DNA from: Bacteroidales bacterium UBA6207
GTDB lineage: Bacteria; Bacteroidota; Bacteroidia; Bacteroidales; F082
Direction of reading: 5' to 3'
Assembly (NCBI GenBank): GCA_002421995.1
Contig: DISP01000172.1
Coordinates: 1 to 9,344 of the forward strand
DNA length: 9,344 nucleotides
The position numbers and the translations under genes are program-made. Below, one piece after another: positions 1 to 7,743 of this stretch. The notes under the pieces were generated by a model, which saw only the letters and a list, made by a program, of their open reading frames with translations, was not told the DNA's origin and did not search any database. Position 1 is the stretch's first letter, and the number at the start of each line of letters is the position of its first letter.

Positions 1-642
1 TTCAGTTTCTACATATTCAAACAAAGCAGCGCGTTGAATCTGTTGTGGAAAAAACGCACCAACTTTATCTTTTTCCGTTACAAATGGAACATTTCCAAAC
101 AAATCGAGAGCGTGCCAATAACTCAAAGCGCGCAGGAAGCGTGCTTCAGCACGGAACTGTGCAATCTGAGTGCGCAGGTCGCCCGAAACGCCTCTTGAGT
201 CAAGTTTCTCATCAGTTGTTTCGCGGATAAACTCATTGGCAACTGAAATCTGATAAAAAATGCGATAATACATGGCTGCAATAAAGTTGTCGCCAGATCC
301 CCAAACATGACCATGAAAGTCTTTGATGGTCTGGTCGTTCCAACCCATAACCGTTTCATCGGTAGTAAGTTGTTGGTGATAGAAGTAACCACGCATATAT
401 TGACCGAAACCTTCGTCAATACCGCTGATATCTGCATCTCCTGAGGGGCCGCTCTGTCCCGAAACTGACAAGCCTGCATACAATTTCGCAAGAAATGCTT
501 TGTAGGAAGCCGGATCGGAAAAAACCTGATCGGGTGTTAATACGTCTTTATCGAGGGGCACCGTATCAAGGTCTTTAACGCAGGATGGTACCAATACGAG
601 CAATGTGGCTACCAACGCGAAAAGTGATATGATTTTTTTCAT
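1..642 (-). CDS. SusD/RagB-family outer-membrane lipoprotein, partial (N-terminal 214 residues)
   Basis: Surface glycan-binding lipoprotein that would cap the SusC-like receptor encoded just upstream and help deliver oligosaccharides to it. Translating from the ATG at 642-640 gives an open frame to the window edge, so the C-terminal half or more is missing (family members are usually about 450-600 residues). The N-terminus is a lipoprotein signal: MKK, a hydrophobic stretch, then VPSC with the lipidated cysteine at residue 21. Residues 164-186 carry the SusD helix signature RAEARFLRALSYW followed by DLFGNVPFV, the TPR-like core of the family. The start lies 17 bp after the SusC-like stop codon, so the two are almost certainly one transcript. 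There is no Shine-Dalgarno sequence, as is usual in Bacteroidota. Family assignment is firm. The bound glycan cannot be read from the sequence; an alpha-glucan is inferred from the neighbouring GH13 enzyme. Confidence 0.95.
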   Translation of the reverse strand, partial: MKKIISLFALVATLLVLVPSCVKDLDTVPLDKDVLTPDQVFSDPASYKAFLAKLYAGLSVSGQSGPSGDADISGIDEGFGQYMRGYFYHQQLTTDETVMGWNDQTIKDFHGHVWGSGDNFIAAMYYRIFYQISVANEFIRETTDEKLDSRGVSGDLRTQIAQFRAEARFLRALSYWHALDLFGNVPFVTEKDKVGAFFPQQIQRAALFEYVETE

Positions 643-659
643 GTTTTTCTGTGTTAAGG

Positions 660-3653
660 TTAGAATGAGAAATTAAGACCAAGCACAAAAGCGCGTGTGC
701 GCGGATACATCAGGTTGTCAATTCCACTAAATATTTCAGGATCAATGCCATTATATTTGGAAATTGTAAAGACGTTGTTCACTGTTGCTGATAAAGCCAG
801 ATTCGTTTTTTTACCTAAGATATCATTGAAAGAATATCCAACAGTTACATTATCAAGCTTCAGGAACGAACCGTCCTTGATATAATAGTCGCTGGTGTAT
901 TGCGGGTCGTAGAAACCGGCTTCATTCACATCAGACCCTACGTTTGACAAATACGGTCCTTCCGGACGATAGAGTCTTTCGTAAGTTGCGTTGTTTGAGT
1001 TGAAGTTGTCATAGACATAGTTTCCAAAGTTTGCTCTGCCGTTGAAGGAGAACGTCCAGTCCTTGTAATCGAACTTACTGTAAAAACCAAGGGTAAAATC
1101 AGGAGCAGGTTTTTTGTAGTGATAGCGGTCATCATCAGTGATTTTTCCATCTTTGTTACGGTCAACATACAATCCCTCGATTGGTTTACCATCCTGATCA
1201 TACACTTGTTCGAACACGAAGAAGCTGTATGAGGGATATCCAACACTAAAAATCTGAATCGTACTACCAACACCACCGCTGATGCCTCCCGTGAATACAC
1301 CAAGGTAGGCAGGATCATCAATAGCAGTCAGTTTTGTGATTTCGTTATTATTGAAAGTGGCATTAAATCCAATCTCCCACTGCATATCCTTTTTAATAAC
1401 CGGTTTTGCATTGATAGAGAATTCCACACCGGTGTTGGTCAGGTTACCAACATTGGTAACAAGATAATTGGAAAGGTTAGTGCCCGCAGGGATCGGTATA
1501 AAGTTGATCAAATCTTTGGTTTTACGGGTATAGAATTCCAATGATCCATAAATCCGGTCGCGGAAAAATCCGTAGTCAACAGCCAGGTTGATGGTACTTG
1601 TTTCTTCCCATTTGATATTCGCATCGTATCCACCCGGCCTGTAGGTCTGGTAAAACTCATTGCCAAACTGATAAGAAGCAGTGTTTTGACCATATACATA
1701 AACAGGCATATATGGATAATCATTCACACCAATATCCTCCTGACCAGTGACACCATAACCAACCCTTAATTTCAATTCGGACAAGTTATCAAATTGTTTC
1801 ATCCAGGCTTCGTCCATAATGCGCCATGCAAGTGCAGCTGAAGGGAACAAACCCCATCTGGTTTCTTTTGAAAAGCGGGATGAACCGTCGTTTCGAAGTG
1901 TAAAAGTCAGGATGTACCTGTCTTTGAAATAATAATTAAAACGGCCAAAAAATGAAACAAGGTATGATTCTGTTGCAAAATCGCTTAACGGACTAGCGAT
2001 TTTATTTACAAAAAACGGGCTGGTAGTATCATTGGTCGAAGAGCTTGAGCTTTCGCGATAGAAATGCTGCCATGAATAACCACCCATTACATCAAAGCGA
2101 CTTTGTATTGTGCTCAATTCTTTGGCATAAGTCAGTGTAAAATCAAGCAATTCGTTACTTTTTTTCTCTTCATACACACCAATAGTACCACCACCATCCT
2201 GTGCATCAAAATTAAACGAGGCATTTCCAGGTACAAAAATATCGCCATATGTAGCTGTGCGATCCATCCCAAGGTTAAGATTCGCCTTTAACTCGGGCAG
2301 AAAGTGAAACTTATAATCAAACTGTGCATTTCCCAAAAAGCGGTTTACTTTGGACTTATCCTCCCTCTGCTCAATAAGTGCAAGGGGGTTTTTGGTGGAT
2401 TGTGTCACCGGGCTTCCGTTGAGTTGCAGACGTGTCCAGTATCCACCATAAATATTGCCTTCGTCATAAACAGGCTGAGTCGGATCCATCTGGATTGCCG
2501 AACCAATAGCTCCTTCATTTCCAAATCGTTGCATATTAAATGTACCTTTCGCAGAAAGGTTGATTTTCAAATGATCGTCAAATAATGATGGATTCAGGAT
2601 GATACCAGTTGAAACACGTTTCATGTTATCGGTTTTCAAAACACCGTCAAAATCAGCATATCCCAAAGAAACTCTATAGGGCAGTTTACTCACTTGTCCG
2701 CTGATTGCAATGTTGTGATCCATACCAAATGCCTGACGGAAAATCTGATCCTGCCAGTTGGTGTTTTCATTGCCCAACAAAGCCAAAACGTTTGGTTTAT
2801 CGCCAAACTTTTCAGTTAACATGGCTCTGAACTCATCACCTGTCAATACTTCACGCTTTTTAGGGATTGTGAATAAGGAAAAAGCGCCGGAATAGTCCAG
2901 CTTGATGGCTTTACCATCTTTGTTTGATCCCTTTTTAGTGGTAATGATGATAACACCATTCGAGGCGCGTGATCCATAAATGGCGGTCGCCGAAGCATCT
3001 TTCAACACTGTAAAGGTTTCAATGTCGTTTGGATTAATCGTACTAAGCGGATTTCTTGTACCGGCAATACCTCTGTTATCAACAGGCACGCCATCAATCA
3101 CAAACAAGGGGTCGTTTGAGGCAGTCATTGACGAACCACCACGAATACGGATGGTAGAACCGCTGCCCGGTGCGCCGCTGTTGCTTGTGATGTTGACACC
3201 CGCGGTTTTACCCGAGATCAGGTCCATGGGGTTGGTGATAACCCCCTGGTTGAAGTCCTTGACACTGACAGAGGTAACTGAACCTGTGGCATCGCCCTTG
3301 CGAACCTGGCCGTATCCAATCACCACAAACTCGTTGAGGTAGGTGACGGCGGCTTTTAAAGCAACATTGAGGGTCTGCTGTTTTTGAACAACAAACTCCT
3401 GTGTTTCATAGCCAACAAAAGAAAAAACAACTGTGGCTCCGGCCGGTACACCCAAGGTGTAATTACCATCGAAGTCTGTTGTTGTTCCCATCGTTGAATT
3501 TTTCACTGCAATGGTGACACCAGGCATTGAAAAACCATCTGAGGCATCAGTCACCTTACCTGTCAGACTAACGTTTTGCGCATGCATCTGCAAGCCAAAC
3601 GCAACCATCATGGCAACGAGCAACATCCTCATCAAAGATCTGCTTTTCTTCAT
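660..3653 (-). CDS. SusC/RagA-family TonB-dependent outer-membrane receptor
   Basis: Outer-membrane beta-barrel that imports oligosaccharides using TonB energy, in complex with the SusD-like lipoprotein. At 997 residues it has the usual SusC length. Domains in order: a signal peptide (1 to about 25, ending HAQ); a carboxypeptidase-regulatory-like beta-sandwich (about 29-103, with GKVTDASDG and DGNYTL); a linker with the EFVVIGYGQ stretch (108-116) typical of the segment ahead of the plug; a plug domain (about 117-240) with the family signature IRIRGGSS (168-175) and PLFVIDGVPVDN (182-193), then LKDASATAIYGSRASNGVI; then a 22-strand-type barrel ending in VLGLNFSF with the C-terminal aromatic residue needed for barrel insertion. 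No N-terminal STN signalling domain is present, so it is not an anti-sigma-type transducer. It is first in the operon with SusD, and a promoter is proposed at 3760-3789. The substrate is inferred to be a starch-like glucan because of the divergent GH13 lipoprotein. Confidence 0.97.
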   Translation of the reverse strand: MKKSRSLMRMLLVAMMVAFGLQMHAQNVSLTGKVTDASDGFSMPGVTIAVKNSTMGTTTDFDGNYTLGVPAGATVVFSFVGYETQEFVVQKQQTLNVALKAAVTYLNEFVVIGYGQVRKGDATGSVTSVSVKDFNQGVITNPMDLISGKTAGVNITSNSGAPGSGSTIRIRGGSSMTASNDPLFVIDGVPVDNRGIAGTRNPLSTINPNDIETFTVLKDASATAIYGSRASNGVIIITTKKGSNKDGKAIKLDYSGAFSLFTIPKKREVLTGDEFRAMLTEKFGDKPNVLALLGNENTNWQDQIFRQAFGMDHNIAISGQVSKLPYRVSLGYADFDGVLKTDNMKRVSTGIILNPSLFDDHLKINLSAKGTFNMQRFGNEGAIGSAIQMDPTQPVYDEGNIYGGYWTRLQLNGSPVTQSTKNPLALIEQREDKSKVNRFLGNAQFDYKFHFLPELKANLNLGMDRTATYGDIFVPGNASFNFDAQDGGGTIGVYEEKKSNELLDFTLTYAKELSTIQSRFDVMGGYSWQHFYRESSSSSTNDTTSPFFVNKIASPLSDFATESYLVSFFGRFNYYFKDRYILTFTLRNDGSSRFSKETRWGLFPSAALAWRIMDEAWMKQFDNLSELKLRVGYGVTGQEDIGVNDYPYMPVYVYGQNTASYQFGNEFYQTYRPGGYDANIKWEETSTINLAVDYGFFRDRIYGSLEFYTRKTKDLINFIPIPAGTNLSNYLVTNVGNLTNTGVEFSINAKPVIKKDMQWEIGFNATFNNNEITKLTAIDDPAYLGVFTGGISGGVGSTIQIFSVGYPSYSFFVFEQVYDQDGKPIEGLYVDRNKDGKITDDDRYHYKKPAPDFTLGFYSKFDYKDWTFSFNGRANFGNYVYDNFNSNNATYERLYRPEGPYLSNVGSDVNEAGFYDPQYTSDYYIKDGSFLKLDNVTVGYSFNDILGKKTNLALSATVNNVFTISKYNGIDPEIFSGIDNLMYPRTRAFVLGLNFSF

Positions 3654-3759
3654 AGATGTAATTTGTAAAGGTTAAACATTGGTTAATGATTTAGTGAGAA
3701 TAATATCATAATGATAAAAATTTCAAGTTTTAAGCGCCTTCGTTATTATTAGACTTTCA

Positions 3760-3789
3760 CAAATTTAAAACAATATTAAAACAATCAAA
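3760..3789 (-). promoter_or_regulatory. Bacteroidota-type promoter for the SusC/SusD operon
   Basis: On the minus strand a TAAATTTG box (3767-3760) matches the Bacteroidota -7 consensus TAnnTTTG exactly. A TTTG (3789-3786) lies 18 bp upstream as a -33 element. The start point would be near 3753, giving a leader of about 100 nt before the SusC-like ATG. Within that leader are a GGTTAA direct repeat (3670-3675 and 3681-3686) and a 13-bp palindrome (3704-3716). Not experimentally shown. Confidence 0.6.
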
Positions 3790-3833
3790 AAAAAATTGCA
3801 ATGAGTCCAAAACCTAACAAATATAAAAATTGC

Positions 3834-3841
3834 AAACGTTT
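3834..3841. promoter_or_regulatory. Possible shared operator (AAACGTTT) between divergent promoters
   Basis: The perfect palindrome AAACGTTT, in the context TGCAAACGTTTTA, has the central CG seen in many LacI-family operators. It lies almost midway between the proposed start points of the SusC operon (near 3753) and the amylase gene (near 3920), about 80-85 bp from each. That placement would suit one regulator acting on both. An 8-bp palindrome is expected about once by chance in a region this long, so the case rests on position and the CG core. No regulator gene is in the window. Confidence 0.25.
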
Positions 3842-3905
3842 TAGATTAAAACCATTCTAAATAATAATTCCTGCTGCACAAAAACCTGTTTCAACCAACA
3901 AAGCT

Positions 3906-3913
3906 TATCTTTG
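3906..3913 (+). promoter_or_regulatory. -7 box of the GH13 amylase promoter
   Basis: TATCTTTG matches TAnnTTTG exactly and lies 30 bp before the amylase ATG, predicting a short leader of about 25 nt. The -33 region (around 3880-3890) has only a poor TGTTT-like match, so the promoter may need an activator. Apart from this box and the minus-strand SusC promoter, the intergenic region 3654-3943 is AT-rich and shows no gene. Confidence 0.5.
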
Positions 3914-3943
3914 TCGGCACAGGACCATTTCAAATAGAAACTG

Positions 3944-5800
3944 ATGAGGATATTCCGTTTTACCGTGCTTTTTGCGGCAGCAGCATTGATCACAGGAGCA
4001 TGTGCTCATAATTCAAATCAAAATAAAGTGACTGATTCATCTCCACAATGGGCCAAAAAAGCCATCTGGTACCAGATTTTCGTTGAAAGATTCAGCAATG
4101 GAGACCCGGACAATGATCCCAGTCCATTGACAATTTCAACCGCTTCTGATTTTGTTTCACCTCCCGAAAATTGGCATATCACACCCTGGACCAATGACTG
4201 GTACAAACGCGATGACTGGGCGAAAGACCATCCCGGTGATTTTTACTCACAGCTACAGCTAAGGCGCTATGGCGGCGACCTGAAAGGAGTGCTCGACAAG
4301 CTCGACTATCTTGTTGACCTCGGCATAACGGCCGTGTATTTCAACCCTCTCAACGATGCTCCTTCGCTCCATAAATATGATGCGAGAAACTACCACCACA
4401 TAGATGTGAATTTCGGCCCTGATCCAATGGGTGACATGCAAATCATTGCCTCAGAAAACCCTGCCGATCCTTCGACATGGAAATGGACCTCGGCAGACAA
4501 ACTGTTTCTTGAGATAGTGAAAACTTTTCACAACAAGGGAATCAGAATCATACTCGACTACTCCTGGAATCACACAGGTGTTGAGTTCTGGGCCTGGAAA
4601 GACGTTTTGAAAAATCAGGAGCAGTCGGCATTTAAAGATTGGTATGAGATTGAATCGTTTGACAATCCTGAAACAGAAGAAAACGAATTTCGCTACAAAG
4701 GCTGGCTTAACATCAGCAGCCTGCCCGAGCTCCGCAAAGCAAATACTACAGAAGCTCATCGCTCAGGATTTCCTTACGAAGGCAATCTGGATGAGGCCAC
4801 AAAGGCACATATTTTCGCAGTTACACAGCGGTGGTTGTCGCCCGATGGAAACAAAGAAAACGGAATTGACGGATTCAGGCTCGATGTGGCCGACCACGTT
4901 CCGATGGGTTTCTGGAGAGAATACAGACAATTTGTAAAAAACATCAATCCCGATGCTTATCTCACCGGAGAAATATGGTGGCAGGATTTTCCGGATAAAC
5001 TGATGAACCCGGTACCTTATGTAAGCGGTGATGTTTTCGATGCAATTATGTTTTACCAAATCTACAGACCTGCACGGTATTTCTTTGCAAAAACAGACTT
5101 CGAGATCACCGCAGATCAATTCAAAGACAGCCTCGAATACCAATGGAATCGCCTCGGCGAGGAAACAATCCAGGTGATGATGAATACCGCCTCAACCCAC
5201 GACAGCCCGCGCATGCTCAGTTCGTTTTCCAACAGAGGCAAATACAAATTTCGCGCAAAACCATCCGACGACCCTGACTACCACACAGGAAAACCAGATG
5301 AAGAAACCTATCAACGTGTGAAACTCTATCAGGTGTTTCAGTTCACAATACCCGGTGCGCCACATATTTGGAACGGTGAAGAGCTGGGGATGTGGGGAGC
5401 TGATGATCCCGATTGCCGCAAACCACTTTGGTGGCCGGGTATGACGTTTGAACCCGAAAACAGAAACAATATTCTGCAAATAGAGCCGGTTTACGAAGCA
5501 GTAGGATTCAACCCGGAGAGTCATGCCTTTTATAAAAAACTGATTCAAATCAGAAAAGAAAACCCTGCATTAAGTTTGGGCAAACTGGAGTTTCTCAAAG
5601 CCGTAAACAAAACGCTCGTCTATAGCAGAAAATACAACAACGAAACCTTGTTCGTGGCTTTTAACGTATCTTTACAGGCCGAAGAAATAAGCCTGGCAGG
5701 AATCAGTAAGTCAACCGATCTGCTGAGCGGCCTCAAATACGATGAAACCATTGTGCTTGAACCACTTTCGGCTGTAATACTTCGACCAGACATAAAATAG
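3944..5800 (+). CDS. GH13 alpha-amylase-family glycosidase, lipoprotein
   Basis: Retaining alpha-glucan hydrolase, probably cell-surface or periplasmic, cutting starch, maltodextrin or cyclodextrin-like substrates for the divergent SusC/SusD pair. The 618-residue protein begins with a lipoprotein signal ending LITGAC (Cys20). The catalytic barrel starts near residue 36 (AIWYQIFVERF, 40-50). GH13 regions: I, LDYSWNH (204-210); II, GIDGFRLDVADHV, with nucleophile Asp314 and Arg312; III, YLTGEIWW, with acid/base Glu343; IV, ASTHDSPR, with His419-Asp420. GGDLKGVLDKLDYLVDLGI (110-128) resembles neopullulanase/cyclomaltodextrinase-type members. A small beta-sandwich probably occupies about 550-618. 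No carbohydrate-binding module is evident, unlike SusG, which has one inserted in the barrel. All catalytic residues are intact. The precise substrate (amylase versus neopullulanase or cyclomaltodextrinase) cannot be decided from sequence. The start is supported by the signal peptide beginning at this ATG. Confidence 0.94.
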   Translation: MRIFRFTVLFAAAALITGACAHNSNQNKVTDSSPQWAKKAIWYQIFVERFSNGDPDNDPSPLTISTASDFVSPPENWHITPWTNDWYKRDDWAKDHPGDFYSQLQLRRYGGDLKGVLDKLDYLVDLGITAVYFNPLNDAPSLHKYDARNYHHIDVNFGPDPMGDMQIIASENPADPSTWKWTSADKLFLEIVKTFHNKGIRIILDYSWNHTGVEFWAWKDVLKNQEQSAFKDWYEIESFDNPETEENEFRYKGWLNISSLPELRKANTTEAHRSGFPYEGNLDEATKAHIFAVTQRWLSPDGNKENGIDGFRLDVADHVPMGFWREYRQFVKNINPDAYLTGEIWWQDFPDKLMNPVPYVSGDVFDAIMFYQIYRPARYFFAKTDFEITADQFKDSLEYQWNRLGEETIQVMMNTASTHDSPRMLSSFSNRGKYKFRAKPSDDPDYHTGKPDEETYQRVKLYQVFQFTIPGAPHIWNGEELGMWGADDPDCRKPLWWPGMTFEPENRNNILQIEPVYEAVGFNPESHAFYKKLIQIRKENPALSLGKLEFLKAVNKTLVYSRKYNNETLFVAFNVSLQAEEISLAGISKSTDLLSGLKYDETIVLEPLSAVILRPDIK

Positions 5801-5806
5801 TCACGC

Positions 5807-6676
5807 ATGACAGAAATTGCTGAACAAAAATACATGCCGGGCAAAATGAACCGGCTTACAATAGATCATATTGAACCGCACGGTGCATACCTTGCTGATT
5901 TGGAAGGAAATCAGATACTACTGCCAACAAAATGGCTGCCACGCAAGGCCAAAACAGGCGACATCATTGAAGTGTTTATCTATTTTGATTCGGAAGACAG
6001 GCCCATTGCCACCATTCATAAACCGCTGGCACAGATTGGCGAAATTGCATTCCTGCAAGCTGCAGATGTAAACAACGTTGGTGCTTTTCTTGAATGGGGA
6101 CCCGAGAAACAATTGCTTGTCCCGTTCAGAGAACAAAAAGCACGCATGGAGCCAGGCAGACGCTATCTGGTCTATCTTTATACCGATTCCGAAACAAATC
6201 GAATTGCTGCCTCGGCCAAGATCGAGAATTTCATTGACAAAGAACCGGTTGATTACCAGGAAGGTCAGGAAGTTGAAATTGTTCTTTGGGACAAAACCGA
6301 TCTGGGTTTCAAAGCCGTGATCGAAAACAAACACCAGGGACTGATTTACGAAAACGAAGTGTTTGAGCGACTTTCGCGCGGCCTGAAACGAAAAGCCTAT
6401 ATTTCAAAACTACGCGAAGACGGCAAAATTGACCTGCGTTTGCAGCCACCGGGCTATGAGAAAATCGACAATATGGCCGAAAAAATCCTCACGCGTCTCA
6501 AATTCAACAATGGCTATTTACCACTTTCAGATAAAAGCGATGCCGAGGATATCTACGACAGCCTCGAAATGAGCAAGAAAAACTTCAAAAAAGCCATCGG
6601 ACAACTTTTCAAAAAGCAATTGATCATCATCGAAGAAAACGGTATCCGCCTGATTCGAGGAAGATCGAAAGAATAG
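5807..6676 (+). CDS. cvfB: CvfB/YitL-family S1-domain RNA-binding protein
   Basis: Cytoplasmic RNA-binding protein of the CvfB family (Staphylococcus aureus CvfB affects virulence gene expression; Bacillus YitL is a homologue). At 289 residues it has the normal family length. Visible layout: a first S1-like barrel (about 15-75, with GAYLADLEGNQILLP and VFIYFDSEDRPIAT), a second (about 77-140, with GAFLEWGPEKQLLVPFREQ, then DSETNRIAASAKI), a third (about 150-213, with TDLGFKAVIENKHQGLIYENEVF and REDGKIDLRLQ), and a C-terminal winged helix (about 222-285, with LPLSDKSDAEDIY and MSKKNFKKAIGQLFKK). These match the family signatures closely. It begins 6 bp after the amylase stop with no promoter evident in the gap, so read-through from the amylase is likely. 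Two later in-frame ATGs (5834 and 5846) are plausible starts, because the conserved part begins near residue 16. Family firm; RNA targets unknown. Confidence 0.92.
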   Translation: MTEIAEQKYMPGKMNRLTIDHIEPHGAYLADLEGNQILLPTKWLPRKAKTGDIIEVFIYFDSEDRPIATIHKPLAQIGEIAFLQAADVNNVGAFLEWGPEKQLLVPFREQKARMEPGRRYLVYLYTDSETNRIAASAKIENFIDKEPVDYQEGQEVEIVLWDKTDLGFKAVIENKHQGLIYENEVFERLSRGLKRKAYISKLREDGKIDLRLQPPGYEKIDNMAEKILTRLKFNNGYLPLSDKSDAEDIYDSLEMSKKNFKKAIGQLFKKQLIIIEENGIRLIRGRSKE

Positions 6677-6701
6677 CCGGGCATTCTTTAACTTTTCATT
6701 A

Positions 6702-6750
6702 CCACCACGCATGTCTCACAGCTAATTCATTGCTGTTGAGCGTGATGTGG
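6702..6750 (+). other. Imperfect hairpin downstream of cvfB
   Basis: The two halves of this 49-nt stretch pair as CCAC/GTGG, CACG/CGTG, CTC/GAG and ACAGC/GCTGT, about 16 base pairs with small internal loops and a 9-nt loop (6723-6731). It starts 26 bp after the cvfB stop codon. No T-run follows on either strand, so it is not a standard intrinsic terminator. It could stabilise the mRNA 3' end, be an unusual terminator, or be chance. The rest of 6677-6830 shows nothing recognisable. Confidence 0.35.
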
Positions 6751-6833
6751 CATTTGCACGAGCTGAAAAACTTTCATAACAATGCATGAAGTAAAAGGAT
6801 TCCGGATATATTTTCGAAAATAAATAAAAAAAC

Positions 6834-6865
6834 TTGACAAGCGTTATTTTATTACAATATCTTTG
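6834..6865 (+). promoter_or_regulatory. Bacteroidota-type promoter for the SPFH operon
   Basis: TATCTTTG (6858-6865) matches the TAnnTTTG -7 consensus exactly, with TTG (6834-6836, within TTGACA) 21 bp upstream as the -33 element. The start point would fall near 6872, leaving a leader of only about 20 nt before the ATG at 6892. There is no Shine-Dalgarno sequence. Confidence 0.65.
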
Positions 6866-6883
6866 TGATATCATTTTAATATC
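6856..6883 (+). promoter_or_regulatory. Three RATATC repeats at 11-bp steps (candidate RHH operator)
   Basis: AATATC (6856-6861), GATATC (6867-6872) and AATATC (6878-6883) recur at exactly 11-bp intervals, about one helical turn, so all three face the same side of the DNA. They run from the -7 box across the predicted start point into the short leader. Repeats two and three also form a TGATAT/ATATCA inverted repeat (6866-6871 and 6879-6884). RHH dimers of the Arc/MetJ/CopG type bind cooperatively to tandem or phased short sites, and the second gene of this operon encodes such a protein. Autorepression is inferred, not shown. Confidence 0.45.
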
Positions 6884-6891
6884 AGATAAAA

Positions 6892-7740
6892 ATGGAAAAA
6901 ACACATCAGCCCGTATCCGGGTACTTCATCTTGGTTGTTGTATTGGTTCTCTTTCTTGGGGGGATTGCAGCTATCATTGCAACACAAAATCCAATTTACA
7001 TCATTCCCGTTCCGATTGCAGTATTTCTTGCAATAGGCTTCACGGTTGTGAACCCAAACCAATCAATGGTTTTGGTGCTCTTTGGTAAATATTCAGGAAC
7101 GATCAAACAAAACGGATTTTTCTGGGTAAATCCCTTTTTTGTTCGTAAAAAAATCTCGCTGCGTGCAAGTAATTTTGATGGCGATCCCATTAAAGTGAAC
7201 GACAAAATCGGTAATCCCATCATGATTGGTCTGGTGCTGGTTTGGCGGGTTTCCGACACCTTTAAAGCAGCTTTTGCCGTTGACGATTTCCAAAACTTTG
7301 TTATCGTTCAGAGTGAAGCTGCACTGCGAAAGCTGGCTGGCATGTATCCATATGACAATTTTGATGATGAGCAGGCCGAGATTACATTACGTGCAGGCGG
7401 CGAAGAAGTGAACGACCAGCTTGAAAAAGAAATTGCCGAACGTCTTCAGATGGCAGGCATCGAGGTAATCGAAGCCAGAATCAACTACATTGCCTACGCA
7501 CAAGAGATTGCACAAGCGATGCTCAAACGCCAGCAAGCGGCAGCCATCGTTGCGGCGCGTTTTAAAATTGTTGAAGGTGCAGTCGGCATGGTTGACATGG
7601 CTCTTGAGCAGTTGTCGAACAAAAAGATTGTTGAGTTTGACGAAGACAAAAAAGCAACGATGGTCAGCAATCTGATGGTGGTGCTTTGCGGTGACAAAGA
7701 AGTAACTCCTATCGTAAATACCGGCACGCTACACCAATAA
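6892..7740 (+). CDS. SPFH/Band-7 domain membrane protein
   Basis: Membrane protein of the SPFH superfamily (stomatin, prohibitin, flotillin, HflK/C), which oligomerise and organise membrane patches or regulate proteases. The 282-residue protein has two closely spaced hydrophobic helices (about 12-31 and 36-53), then the SPFH entry VVNPNQSMVLVLFGKYSGT (52-70). Next come the domain core through YIAYAQEIAQAMLKRQQAAA (199-218), with the alanine-rich helix typical of the family, and a short C-terminal tail with no further domain. Residues 160-225 are charged and helical, suited to the coiled-coil packing of SPFH rings. It heads a four-gene operon and is 3 bp ahead of a small RHH protein. SPFH/RHH neighbours of this kind occur in other bacteria as far as I recall, but the pair's function is unknown to me. 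Family firm; partners and role not readable from sequence. Confidence 0.93.
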   Translation: MEKTHQPVSGYFILVVVLVLFLGGIAAIIATQNPIYIIPVPIAVFLAIGFTVVNPNQSMVLVLFGKYSGTIKQNGFFWVNPFFVRKKISLRASNFDGDPIKVNDKIGNPIMIGLVLVWRVSDTFKAAFAVDDFQNFVIVQSEAALRKLAGMYPYDNFDDEQAEITLRAGGEEVNDQLEKEIAERLQMAGIEVIEARINYIAYAQEIAQAMLKRQQAAAIVAARFKIVEGAVGMVDMALEQLSNKKIVEFDEDKKATMVSNLMVVLCGDKEVTPIVNTGTLHQ

Positions 7741-7743
7741 ACC

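Noticed and set aside
123..491. 122-codon minus-strand open frame in the SusD region
   Set aside because: A different frame of the same strand encodes a continuous SusD-like lipoprotein with signal peptide and family signature, so this frame is spurious.
2980..3342. 120-codon plus-strand open frame opposite the SusC-like gene
   Set aside because: It is antisense to the conserved plug domain, has no recognisable domain, and is best explained as a shadow of the real gene.
5918..6334. 138-codon minus-strand open frame opposite cvfB
   Set aside because: It lies entirely within a well-matched CvfB-family gene, and its translation shows no family pattern.
6834..6858. TTGACA with TACAAT as a sigma70-type promoter upstream of the SPFH gene
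   Set aside because: The spacing between the boxes is only about 13 bp, while the Bacteroidota TAnnTTTG box fits well at the proper distance from TTG.
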